Source: Hominimerdicola alba
GTDB taxonomy: Bacteria > Bacillota > Clostridia > Oscillospirales > Ruminococcaceae
NCBI RefSeq assembly: GCF_900112155.1
Contig: NZ_FOKQ01000001.1
Coordinates: forward strand, 1-64,000
Length of the DNA stretch: 64,000 bases
Direction of reading: 5' to 3'
The notes below the pieces were generated by a model. The model was given only the letters and a program-made list of their open reading frames with translations, had not been told where the DNA came from and did not search any database. Of this stretch, positions 9,501 through 18,500 are shown in pieces (the first letter of the stretch is position 1; the number at the start of each line of letters is the position of its first letter). The position numbers and the translations under genes are program-made.

Positions 9501-12500
9501 CGATATTGTTCCTACCGAGAATGTTGAGATAAACAACAAGATTATTCAGGAGAGAGGAACCGTTATCGGCACTATAAAGACCGATGCAAACGGTATCGCT
9601 TCTTCCAAGTATATCGAGTACGCAAGCGATGGTACGCAGGGCTATGAGAAGGTGCTGCCGATATATCCGAATTTCGAGTATGCGATAGTTGAAAAGTCTG
9701 CCCCCGAGCCGTATATCGTGCCGGAGAATAACGAAACGAGATTTACCGCTGTTTCCGAAAAAGCAGATACGCTGACAATTCCTCATGAGGTGACTATAAA
9801 GGACGATGTTCAGAACGGTATTCTCGATGTTTACAAGATGGACGATGGTACAAAGCAGCCTCTGGCAAACGCTGTTTTTGAGGTAAGAGCCGCTAAGGAT
9901 TTCAGCATTGGCAGCAAGCAGCTTCACAAGGCTGGCGACCTTATCTGTACTATGACTACCGGAGCTGACGGTCATGCAACTTCGGGTGACGCTGAAATGT
10001 ATATCGGTGCCGAGTACACGCTGACCGAGATACAGGCTCCCGATGGCTACACACTCAATTCCGACAGCAAGACCTTTACTTTCAACTTTGCCGGAAACGA
10101 ATTCGAGTACACCAATCTCGGCATCGACTTCGACAACACCTCACAGCAGGGCAAGATCTCCGTTCGTAAGACTGGCGAGATTTTCAGCGCTGTATCTGCG
10201 CTGGGGTCTGCAATTTCTATTGACGAGGACGGCACTGTTCATGAGGCAGGCTACACAGTTTTCACTCCCCATTTTGAGAATGGATTCCTCGCTGGTGCTG
10301 AATTTGAGGTGACTGCGGCAGAGGATATTGTGACTGCTGACGGCACACTCAGAGCGCACAAGGGCGATGTGGTTGCAAAGATCACTACCGACAATAAGGG
10401 CTATGCGGAAACTCCGCTGCTGTATCTCGGTAAGTACACCGTTACCGAAACTAAGGCGGCATACGGCTATGTAAATGACTGCGAGCCGCAGACCGTCGAG
10501 CTGACATACGCGGGACAGGAGATAGCAATCAGAGATACAGTAAACACCGATTTTACCAACAAGTATCAGAGCGTGAGCGTTCATCTCACAAAGTATATGG
10601 AACACGATGATACCTATGGCGTAGGCAGCAATGCGGACGCTAAGAACGTAGTATTCGGTCTGTATGCAGACGAGCCGCTTGTTGCTGAAAACGGTTCTTC
10701 AATTCCAAAGGACGGGCTTGTGGATTATGCAAGCGTTGGCGAGGATATGACCGTGAGATTTGGTCAGAAGCTGCCTTTCGGAAGATACTACATTCAGGAG
10801 ATAAGCACCGATGACAAGTATGTCATCAGCGGTGAAAAGCATATAGTGACTTTTGAGTACGCAGGACAGGATACCAAGGTAGTGGATATTGACGGCGGCA
10901 CCTTTGAGAATGAACTCAAGCGTGGGTCGGTCAAGGGCGTTAAGGTTAATGAGCATGACGAGCCGCTTTCGGGCGCTGTGTTTGGTTTATTCAAGGCTGA
11001 TGTAGCGGAGTTTACAGCGGATACCGCTATTGTAACTGCGACTTCCGATGAAAACGGTAATTTCGGTTTTGATGAAATTCCTTACGGAAAGTACATCGTG
11101 ACCGAGATAGCTGCGCCTGCCGGTTACATTTTCAGCGACAGGAAATACGATGTTGTTATTTCCGAAAATGAGCAGGTGGTCGAGATCACCACTATAAATT
11201 CGGCAACACATCTGAACGTTTCCAAGAAGGATATTTACGGCAATGAGCTTAAAGGCGCTTCGATGCAGATACTCGACAGCGACGGTAATGTCTTCACCGA
11301 GTGGGTGTCTGATGGTACGATCCATACTGTGACCAATATCCCTGCCGGCAGCTATATTCTGAAAGAGATTGCAAGTCCCGATGGATTTGTTATCTCGACC
11401 GGGATCAAGTTCTCGATTGACGAAAACAACGTTGTAACAGTTGAGAACGTTGACGCACTTTCCACTGACGAAAACGGCAATTCTACCATTACTATGGTAG
11501 ATGACACAACAAAGGTTCATATCACAAAGCTCGATATTACCGACGAAAAGGAGATAGCAGGCGCAGAGCTTCAGCTTATTGATAGCACCGGTACTGTAAT
11601 CGACAAGTGGACAAGCACCACCGAAGCGCACATCATAGAGGGACAGCTTATCTCGGGCGGCACCTACACTCTTCACGAGGAGGTTTCTCCCGACGGATAT
11701 GTAGTCGCAAATGATGTTACATTCACTGTTTCCGATAACGGCAGCATTGATAAGGTCGTAATGTATGACGATACCACAAAGGTACGCATTTCCAAGCGTG
11801 ACATCACCAATGATGAAGAGCTTGCGGGCGCGACCTTACAGATCATTGACAAGGACGGCACAGTTATAGAGGAATGGGTTTCTACAAATGAAGCTCATTA
11901 TATCGAGGCTGTACTGATTTCAGGCGAAACCTATACTCTGCATGAAACTGTTCCTGCTGACGGCTATGTTATCGCAAACGACGTTGAGTTTAGCGTGAAC
12001 GAGGATGGCAGCATTACCGAGGTCGTAATGTATGATGATACCACTAAGGTTCATATTTCCAAGCGTGATATTACCACCGACAAGGAGCTGCCCGGTGCGA
12101 CCTTACAGATACTTGACGGTGATGAGATCGTCGAGGAATGGGTAAGCACTGATGAAGCTCATATAATTGAGGGCAAGCTGATAGTCGGCAAGGAGTACAC
12201 TCTGCGTGAGATAACCGCGCCAGACGGCTATGAGATAGCACAGGACATTACCTTCAAGGTGAATGAGGACGGCTCTGTCACCGAGGTCATTATGTATGAC
12301 GAGCATTCTCCAGAAGAGGACTCTCCCCATGATGACACACCTCATGACGATACTCCGCACAGCGATACACCTCACGATGATGTACCGCATTCTGACACAC
12401 CTAGCAGTAATCACACCGATGTAAGCAATCCCCATACCGGATCTGCTGTAAAGAACACCGCTTTTGCGGGAATGGCACTGGCACTTATGGTTATGGTGAT

Positions 12501-12534
12501 CTCGGCTGTAAAGCGCAAGAACGTTAACGAATGA
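6532..12534 (+). CDS. Giant cell-wall-anchored adhesin: thioester domain, Cna_B/SpaA repeats, NPHTG sorting signal
   Basis: A 2000-residue surface protein, presumably promoting contact with recipient cells or host. Residues 1-33 are a signal peptide ending in ATSASA. The N-terminal domain carries thioester hallmarks: Cys87 (WAFCIEP) and Gln163 (YYAATQLLIWEI), which in this family form an internal reactive bond. From about residue 760 to the C-terminus there are many Cna_B/SpaA-type domains with the Lys strand and a YxxHEITAPAGY-like strand that normally form Lys-Asn isopeptide bonds. The last three domains repeat with a ~270-base period (about 11507, 11773, 12043). Then come a His/Asp/Pro wall-spanning segment (12328-12405), NPHTG (residues 1966-1970), a hydrophobic helix and a basic tail. 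No sortase gene is in the window. The start overlaps the upstream stop. Confidence 0.9.
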   Translation: MNSKIKNVFKRGVSGTLAAMVGLSTLATSASAASSDINIGYTWDSSVNPSISVKKSAKSGGVSGQYIKSGEQICRFVPSSGNDWAFCIEPAKSMQGTPSGTWYTQYGFTEYDTFNLSDKFKADATAYWDSLGGTDGDIAKYMGLVQYYGYSSHKNGNYYAATQLLIWEIVLGYRGHTPETFGTCSDILWNDFTYPSGGWCTKSGVEKAYNAIVADVKSHYTLPGVMEKSAALAKDTPHIMKFKTDKMRYEATFKIKSAFIKKDALEHNYSTFKSKLTEMVKSRFKGTYGTDFGIDTSTDGDYTVFTVWSNERPFTSASSGGVYSTSAIEMQIMSGLTESESLFASSNYQTCLISTKIDSVKGYTAIGCYNEPNLTVEKTYTDSGNNAITATALSDLLDKTTFVVSTTINGTKYYVVAEQKDSTYYFVRYTNSIVNATKFRTLNKTNNKGTFTVCDLPTSMSSGRTYTVSEYTVPDNDRYEKLTKSVSLPSPTSDFTSNAGTGTVKLNNNEEGYDAKVGTATLDKVVHNGDGKALSTDNADDIKKLAEIYKTTKFIVGYWDGNTMRYLTNGYLSARDAFSGNLADLNNFNDTAYKSGDGMYYAPTKLNSEHKVVFDSSRTSTDISKAYVFDAGYNYSGSDTCDYFGQVYLNLLPLNSSNVSQEIVFIEVNGAKGYGYDDDIDVSKAVNLSTLGSVFDKRGISGVMKNDTASSYTVTDSEGGKYVISSGKYYPISGNKLESNKLHSDAEIVNELVNYELVLTKKDDKDTVLSGATYGLYNCNKKLLKTATTGAEGKAKFSYNLIPNTDYYVHEITAPAGYVQDTEYYKINRSNAVGNDLDTFQNSKLSDFGYEVKDKPYELKIELNKYDVINNISIEGITFDITLDGKPITSITTDEEGRASVSELPLGKLNGDTFENVYTVTERENDKYIMLDEDGNASREIKIVTTLDDIESKTNPVITYRADVPNTLQLVDLKVHKKDVFDNPVKDVTFDIVPTENVEINNKIIQERGTVIGTIKTDANGIASSKYIEYASDGTQGYEKVLPIYPNFEYAIVEKSAPEPYIVPENNETRFTAVSEKADTLTIPHEVTIKDDVQNGILDVYKMDDGTKQPLANAVFEVRAAKDFSIGSKQLHKAGDLICTMTTGADGHATSGDAEMYIGAEYTLTEIQAPDGYTLNSDSKTFTFNFAGNEFEYTNLGIDFDNTSQQGKISVRKTGEIFSAVSALGSAISIDEDGTVHEAGYTVFTPHFENGFLAGAEFEVTAAEDIVTADGTLRAHKGDVVAKITTDNKGYAETPLLYLGKYTVTETKAAYGYVNDCEPQTVELTYAGQEIAIRDTVNTDFTNKYQSVSVHLTKYMEHDDTYGVGSNADAKNVVFGLYADEPLVAENGSSIPKDGLVDYASVGEDMTVRFGQKLPFGRYYIQEISTDDKYVISGEKHIVTFEYAGQDTKVVDIDGGTFENELKRGSVKGVKVNEHDEPLSGAVFGLFKADVAEFTADTAIVTATSDENGNFGFDEIPYGKYIVTEIAAPAGYIFSDRKYDVVISENEQVVEITTINSATHLNVSKKDIYGNELKGASMQILDSDGNVFTEWVSDGTIHTVTNIPAGSYILKEIASPDGFVISTGIKFSIDENNVVTVENVDALSTDENGNSTITMVDDTTKVHITKLDITDEKEIAGAELQLIDSTGTVIDKWTSTTEAHIIEGQLISGGTYTLHEEVSPDGYVVANDVTFTVSDNGSIDKVVMYDDTTKVRISKRDITNDEELAGATLQIIDKDGTVIEEWVSTNEAHYIEAVLISGETYTLHETVPADGYVIANDVEFSVNEDGSITEVVMYDDTTKVHISKRDITTDKELPGATLQILDGDEIVEEWVSTDEAHIIEGKLIVGKEYTLREITAPDGYEIAQDITFKVNEDGSVTEVIMYDEHSPEEDSPHDDTPHDDTPHSDTPHDDVPHSDTPSSNHTDVSNPHTGSAVKNTAFAGMALALMVMVISAVKRKNVNE

Positions 12535-12549
12535 TAATATTACGGATAC

Positions 12550-12571
12550 CCCTGCGGTACTTGCCGCAGGG
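12550..12571 (+). promoter_or_regulatory. Intergenic hairpin between adhesin and next gene
   Basis: CCCTGCGG, loop TACTTG, CCGCAGGG: a perfect 8-bp stem. Flanking GGATA (12544-12548) and TATCC (12575-12579) can extend it across bulges. No T-tract follows, so it does not look like a terminator; an mRNA-stability or processing element inside the operon is more likely (inference). Confidence 0.55.
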
Positions 12572-12600
12572 AGCTATCCCACTTTTGAAAGGAAAAATAT

Positions 12601-13155
12601 ATGATGAGATTTATTGCATTAACCAATAAGCTGACCGACGCGGTATTCGATTTCTGCATGGAGCAGGACGAGTGCAAATATGAGTATATGGAATCCGAGG
12701 TAAGAAGTATGCTCGATACCGTTTTCTCGGAGCTTAGAAAGATCAAGAACGGTGTTCTGCCCGTGACCGTTATAAACAATTATGACCTCACGATCAGGGG
12801 TGAGAGCGAAAGGGATTATATGCCCGATGATGCCGAGAACAACAGCGTGCTCAGCTGTGAAGCAGTACACCTCGCTACTATCCAGATAGATATTAGTGCT
12901 ACCGATGACGGCGAAAAGGTCATCGAGCGCAGCTATGATATTATCTATGACGTAAACGGAGATGTCGTTATCCCCGTGTATTCGGTTGCTGTTTCCGACC
13001 GCGATATGACTTCCGTGTACCGTGTGGAATGCGATTACATAGAGGGTTTCAGCACGATAGACTTTATGATCGCTCTCGGAGTTCAGCTTGCCGACAGGCT
13101 CAGGAACGCAAGGGAGTTTCTCGGAAAGGTGTGTGATTTCCCGTGTACAGATTGA
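12601..13155 (+). CDS. Hypothetical protein of the conjugative element
   Basis: A 184-residue soluble, acidic protein. Its ATG lies 7 bases after AAAGGA; a second ATG follows immediately. The N-terminal ~50 residues look helical (VFDFCMEQDECKYEYMESEV), the rest mixed beta strands with repeated acidic turns. No signal peptide, membrane segment or catalytic motif is visible. It overlaps the topoisomerase gene by 13 bases, so the two are probably translationally coupled. I do not recognise the family and infer no function. Confidence 0.65.
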   Translation: MMRFIALTNKLTDAVFDFCMEQDECKYEYMESEVRSMLDTVFSELRKIKNGVLPVTVINNYDLTIRGESERDYMPDDAENNSVLSCEAVHLATIQIDISATDDGEKVIERSYDIIYDVNGDVVIPVYSVAVSDRDMTSVYRVECDYIEGFSTIDFMIALGVQLADRLRNAREFLGKVCDFPCTD

Positions 13156-15200
13156 TACTTTGCGAAAAGCCCTCCGTCGCCTTGGCGACCGCCTACTGCG
13201 TGGGTGCGACCGATAAGGTATCCGACGGCAAGCGCTTTTACTGGCAGGGCAACGGATATATCGTCACTAATGCCCTCGGGCATTTAGTGGGCATCGGTGT
13301 TCCCGAGGATTACGGCTACAAGAAGTGGTCGCTTGCCGATCTTCCGATGATTCCCGATTTCAAGCTGTTCGCTCTGAATGGTTACGGTTCTCAGATAAAA
13401 ATGCTGAAAGAGCTTATGAACCGTGATGATGTTACCGAGATCATAAACGCCTGCGACGCTGGGCGTGAGGGAGAGTGCATATTCAGATATATCTATGATT
13501 TTGTTGGGTGCAAAAAGCCAGTAAAGAGGCTGTGGATAAGCTCACTGACGGACGATGCAATCCGTGAGGGAATGAACAATCTGCTTGATTCTTCCGAACT
13601 TGATAATATGTTTGCTGCGGGTTTCGCAAGGGCGAAATCCGACTGGCTGTTCGGTATAAATCTGTCAAGATATTTCAGCCTTATTTCGGGTCAGCACCAC
13701 AAGTCCGGCAGGGTGAAAAATGCTGTGCTGAATATTATCGCTGAGCGTGAAGCGCAGATAGCGGCTTTTGAAAAGAAGCCGTATTTCAAGGTGGTACTCG
13801 ACAATGGTGCAGAGTGCGCCCGTACCTTTGATTCAAGAGAGGAAGCCGAAGCGGTTGCCGGGAAATGCAATGGCAAAAATGCTGTTGTATCCTTTGTGGT
13901 CGCTGAGGAAAAGAAAGAAAACCGACCCCTACTGCACAGCCTGACTTCATTACAGCGTGAAGCTAATGAGGTCTATGGCATGACAGCGGCAACTACCTTA
14001 AAAGCGGCGCAGAGCTTGTATGAAAAGAAACTGCTGACCTATCCGAGAACGGATAGTAATTGCATTTCGGAGGATATGAAGCCGCTTGTTACAAGCATAG
14101 TCAAGTGCCTTTCGGGGTATGACAAGGCAAGAATTGATAAGCTGCTGGCGCAGGGGCTGAACCTCGACAAGCGTGTGGTGAACAATTCAAAGATTACCGA
14201 TCATCACGCTATTGTTCCGACAAATCTTATCGGGCGGCTGAAAGATACTGAGCTTTCCGAGCCTGAAAAGAAGGTGGTCGGTCTGGTAATTGAGAGGTTT
14301 TTATCTGCGTTGGACAAGCCCTATACCTATCTTGAAACGAGATATGAGTTCGAGGTCGAGGGTGAGATATTCAAACTGACCACAAAGAAGCCTATTGAAT
14401 TAGGCTGGCGGCAGTACACGAATATGAAGGACGAGCCTGTTTATCAGTATGCTGAGGGTGAAACAGTTTTTATCGGAAATGCCGAGGTGCGCGACTGCGA
14501 AACTAAGCCGCCCGCGCACTTTACGGAGGCAAGTCTGCTTGCTGTCATGGAAAATATCGACCGCAGGATAGACGATAAGGAACTCAAAAGCTACGTCAAG
14601 GAGCGTGGCTTGGGAACGCCTGCGACAAGAGCGCAGATCATTGAGGGGCTTATCTCTGCGAAGTACATTGAGCGCAAGAAAAAGCTGCTGCTCATAACCG
14701 ATTTTGGAAGAAAATATAACAGCGCACTGCCCGAGAACATCAAGTCGGCGGAGCTTACTGCACATTGGGAGCAGATGCTTGCGGACATTGAGCAGGGCAA
14801 GTGCGGAGAGGAGGATTTTATGAACGAAATAATCAAGAATGTAAATGATGTTATCGCAAATGACGAGGTGGCTATCGAGCCTGCGGAACAGCCTGCCGAG
14901 ATCGGCAAGTGTCCCTGGTGCGGCAGCCCTATAAAGGAAGGTCCGAAGGCTTTTTACTGTTCCAACGGTGAGGACTGCGATTTCTTCATCTATAAGCACG
15001 ATAAGAGAATCGGCAGGAACTATAAGGCTTCGGAGATAAGCGAACTGCTGGCGAACGGTAAGGTAACGCTTCGTAATTGCACTTCAAGTAAGGGCAACAA
15101 GTATGCTGCTGTATTTGAGCTTGATGACAGCGGTGATTATGTCAACCTCAAGTTTGTGGAGTATGCAAAGACACGAAGACGCAAGTCGAAGGAGGAGTGA
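13143..15200 (+). CDS. topB: DNA topoisomerase III (type IA)
   Basis: Relaxes or decatenates DNA by single-strand passage, here probably for element replication and transfer. The 685-residue protein starts at GTG inside the end of the upstream gene. It opens with the TOPRIM signature LILCEKPSVA and continues with NACDAGREGECIFRYIY. The active-site tyrosine is Tyr300 in LLTYPRTDSNCIS. A type IA core motif GLGTPATRAQIIEGL follows. The C-terminus has a zinc-binding-type segment (CPWCGSPI...FYCSNGEDCDFF). Length is normal for ICE-borne TopB proteins, which are regular members of Tn1549/CTn-like conjugation modules. Confidence 0.95.
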   Translation: MYRLILCEKPSVALATAYCVGATDKVSDGKRFYWQGNGYIVTNALGHLVGIGVPEDYGYKKWSLADLPMIPDFKLFALNGYGSQIKMLKELMNRDDVTEIINACDAGREGECIFRYIYDFVGCKKPVKRLWISSLTDDAIREGMNNLLDSSELDNMFAAGFARAKSDWLFGINLSRYFSLISGQHHKSGRVKNAVLNIIAEREAQIAAFEKKPYFKVVLDNGAECARTFDSREEAEAVAGKCNGKNAVVSFVVAEEKKENRPLLHSLTSLQREANEVYGMTAATTLKAAQSLYEKKLLTYPRTDSNCISEDMKPLVTSIVKCLSGYDKARIDKLLAQGLNLDKRVVNNSKITDHHAIVPTNLIGRLKDTELSEPEKKVVGLVIERFLSALDKPYTYLETRYEFEVEGEIFKLTTKKPIELGWRQYTNMKDEPVYQYAEGETVFIGNAEVRDCETKPPAHFTEASLLAVMENIDRRIDDKELKSYVKERGLGTPATRAQIIEGLISAKYIERKKKLLLITDFGRKYNSALPENIKSAELTAHWEQMLADIEQGKCGEEDFMNEIIKNVNDVIANDEVAIEPAEQPAEIGKCPWCGSPIKEGPKAFYCSNGEDCDFFIYKHDKRIGRNYKASEISELLANGKVTLRNCTSSKGNKYAAVFELDDSGDYVNLKFVEYAKTRRRKSKEE

Positions 15201-15201
15201 T

Positions 15202-15227
15202 GATGACGTACCTTCGGGTACGTTATC
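15202..15227 (+). promoter_or_regulatory. UUCG-capped hairpin after topB
   Basis: GATGACGTACC and GGTACGTTATC pair over 11 bp (one G-U) around a TTCG tetraloop, starting two bases after the topB stop. UUCG-capped stems are exceptionally stable. There is no T-run, so termination is unlikely; mRNA processing or protection is the better guess. Both this hairpin and the one at 12550 are followed by TATCCCAC. Confidence 0.6.
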
Positions 15228-15314
15228 CCACATATCTATTTTACCTCATCATTTTTTTAGTCAATAGGTATTCAGAAATCATACAAGAAACCAAGATTCA
15301 AGGAGGACGATATT

Positions 15315-15521
15315 ATGAGAAAGAATGTCATAAAGACTATCATTTGTATAGCAGTAAATACGGCTGCGCTCACCATAGCTTACAAGCTCGGTAAGAACAG
15401 TGGCTATGAAGAAGGCTGGAACGACGGTGAGATGGCTGGAGGCTGTAAGCGCTGTGTCATGTACGATGATGACAGCGACACTTGCTCAGACATTCCCGAT
15501 TTTAAGGGACTTTATTCCTAA
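15315..15521 (+). CDS. Small hypothetical protein with N-terminal hydrophobic helix
   Basis: A 68-residue protein whose ATG follows AAGGAGGA by about 7 bases. Residues 6-25 are hydrophobic (IKTIICIAVNTAALTIAYKL) and could be a signal anchor. The remainder is small, Gly- and Asp-rich, with three Cys (GGCKRCVMYDDDSDTC), so it might bind metal or form a disulfide. I do not recognise a family. It lies between topB and the giant methylase-helicase gene and shares their strand. Confidence 0.6.
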   Translation: MRKNVIKTIICIAVNTAALTIAYKLGKNSGYEEGWNDGEMAGGCKRCVMYDDDSDTCSDIPDFKGLYS

Positions 15522-15560
15522 AACATAAGAACCGAAAACGCAGGAAAGGAGAAATAATTA

Positions 15561-18500
15561 TTGAATAATCGGTATCAAAGCGTATGCTACAACTGGTCGG
15601 AAGTGACTGAAAGGCTAAGACGGGACAAGCAGACCCTTGCTCGTTTCCTGCGCTTTTCGGCTTCTCTCTACAAAATGGGATTCCCCGATGCGGCTCTTGT
15701 TTTTTACCATGATCCGAACGCTACAAAGGTAGCAGAATTGGAGACTTGGAACAGACTCGGGCGTTTTGTGAATAAGGGTGCTAAGTCTATCGCTGTATTT
15801 GGCGATGGTGACAGGTGCAGACACCTTTTCGATATTTCGCAGACCAACGGAAAGCCCGTCCCGAACGGCTGGAGGCTGACAGAAGATGTGGCTGCTGAAC
15901 TCGTGGACGTAATATCCGAGAACTACAACAAAGAGTGCAGGGATATACACGAAGCACTCGCCGCTGTTGCGGTGGATAATATTAGGGCGCACTCTGCTGA
16001 AATGCAGTACACGATAGAGCAGATGCACCTTTCACAGAAAGATGTGGGAGAGTATCAGCGTTCGGTTGTTTCTGCTGTAAGATTTGTTATTGCAAATCGT
16101 TGTGAACAGAACGGCGGTATGCCGCTTTCGGGGAACATAAACCTCAATGCCGCTGATTATTTCAAGGACACCCGTGACGTTATCCGCTTCTGCGATTTGG
16201 TGCAGAGGTCGGCAAAGGATAGTCTTCTTGAAATAGAGCGTGAGGTCATACAGATACTTAGGAAAAGGAGAGAGAAAGAGCATGAATTACAGACAAAGCC
16301 CGACCGGACAGCTGCTGGCAGAGGTGGTATACAGCGACAGCCCACAGGAACTCGAAATGCTGAGAACTCCGATAGGCAGGTGGGGCAGAATGTGGCAGCA
16401 GTGGATGCACACGGAGTACCCGTCCGAGGTGACAGTGCTTATAGTAACAGGACGCTGGAACATAATCCCGAGGGAGATAGACAGACAGGCAGAAGCCCGA
16501 TTCACAGAGCTGGACGCACTCTACCGAAAAGAGAACCCTCGCCCCGTGACATTCAGCGAAATGCAGACGTGGGAGAAAACAAGGCTCCTGACGATAGAAC
16601 ACCGGATAATGGAGGAGATAGTGTATCAGCCGAGAAGCTGACCGCCGATGCTCTTATCCAGCGTTATCTTCAGAGTGACTTTAACCGCCGTCCCGACAGC
16701 TATGAGATAGCAGGACGGTTTCTTGCGGATTTCCTTGATACCGATGTAAATATTGTAGAGTTTTTCAGGAAACACGAAGCGTACAAGTATTCGGAAAGAC
16801 AGCAGGCGGAGATAATTCTCCTCATTGAAAATGCGCTCCGTCTGCGTGAGCAGGCGCAGGTCAAAACAGAGCAGCCGTCCGAGGTGACGGTTGCCGAGCC
16901 TGCTACAAGTCCTTATGCGGGCATAGAGATACCGACCAATATGGAGCCGGTATTCCCGACGGAGATTGTCGAGGATACAAATCCACCAGAGGAAGTACCC
17001 GAGGTCGATTTGTCAGAGCCTACTGAGGAAGAAGTCGAAACAATAGTCAATACACAGCCGCAGGACGATACTGTTATCGTAAAAAACGAGGCTGTTATTA
17101 CAACTGAATTGCCGCCCATTACCGATGAAAACATAATCTTCGGGATACTGCGGCACGATCAGTTTTTCTCTGTCAAGAAAGACCGGATTGCGGCGTATTT
17201 CGAGAACAATACCGACCATGATGAGCGCGTGGCTTTTGTTAAGCAGATATTCAATTCAGACTATTCCGAGATATTGCTCGGTAAGGACGAGGATACTCGC
17301 TATGGCTACAAGACGTATGACGAGGGTATCCACATCTGGAAAGGCAGTTATCTAACACGCACGATGGAATCCGGCTTTAGCTGGGACCATGTGCAGATCC
17401 TATACGCCGAAATGGTCGAGCACGGGCTGCTGATTGATACCGTTGTATCGGAGATAGACGAGCCTATTTTTGCGGAGCCGACCGAACAAACAAAATACCC
17501 CGAACCCGAAGAAGATATTGACGATTTCGAGGAACTGACAGAGGAATTTGAAGCTGAGGACGAAACAGAGGAAGAAATATCCGATGAGGATATTGAAGTC
17601 CCAATTCCCGTCAACGATCTTGACAGAGATGATAACGAGGGCGCTGAGCAGCTTTCGTTCTTCGGTGAACCTGTACCTGTGGAGCAGACTTCTAAGAAAT
17701 CACAGAAAAAGGAAAAACCGAAAACTCTGTTGAACGTTGACCCTTCTATCAAGGCTATAAGCAATGATATGATCTATTATGTTCTGCGCTGCGGCAGTCC
17801 TGAGCGTGGGTCGCTTTCAAGGATAGTGGCGCAGTATCAGAAGGGCAAATCCGATGAGGAAAATGCCGAGTTCCTTCGCAAAGAATTTGGCAACGACGGG
17901 CGCGGATATATCTACAATACGCCCGATTTTTCAAAGACAGCCCATATATCTTCGTGGTTCGATGATTTCGGCATCAAAATCACTTTGGGCGATAATGTTG
18001 ATGAAAACGGGATACCCAATTCAAAGATCCCGTGGCTGATTGCTGCAAGGCGTATCAATGATCTGCTCGAAAACGGCGAGTTCTGCTCACAGGATATTAT
18101 CGACGGTGCAGCCGAAAAGGAGATAAAGGATATAGCCGACAGGCTTTGGTATCTTCATCAGGATATTGATTACGACAATTACGAGTATTTTATTCCGAAA
18201 GATATGTTCAAGGGCGGTTTCCCCGATTCCACCGAGCGCATAAAATTAGCTTTGCTCGACAAAGACACCCTGCAATCGTACATAGACGGGCTTACACAGC
18301 TTGTGACCGATTATGAGCAGAACAGGGATATTCTGCGTTTCCATTTTCACAGACCGAAGGAACTGCTGTATCGTCTGAAAGACTTACAAATAGAGCGCAG
18401 GCAGTTTGTCACAAAGCCCGATTTTGCTTTCAAGGGTCACTATTTCATTTCCGAAAAAGAGAAAGACGCACTGTTAGGATACGGCAGCGGATTTTCGGAC

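Noticed and set aside
12328-12405. Short tandem repeat or CRISPR-like array
   Set aside because: The repetition is at the protein level (PHDDTP-type units) inside the adhesin frame; there are no spacers of uniform length.
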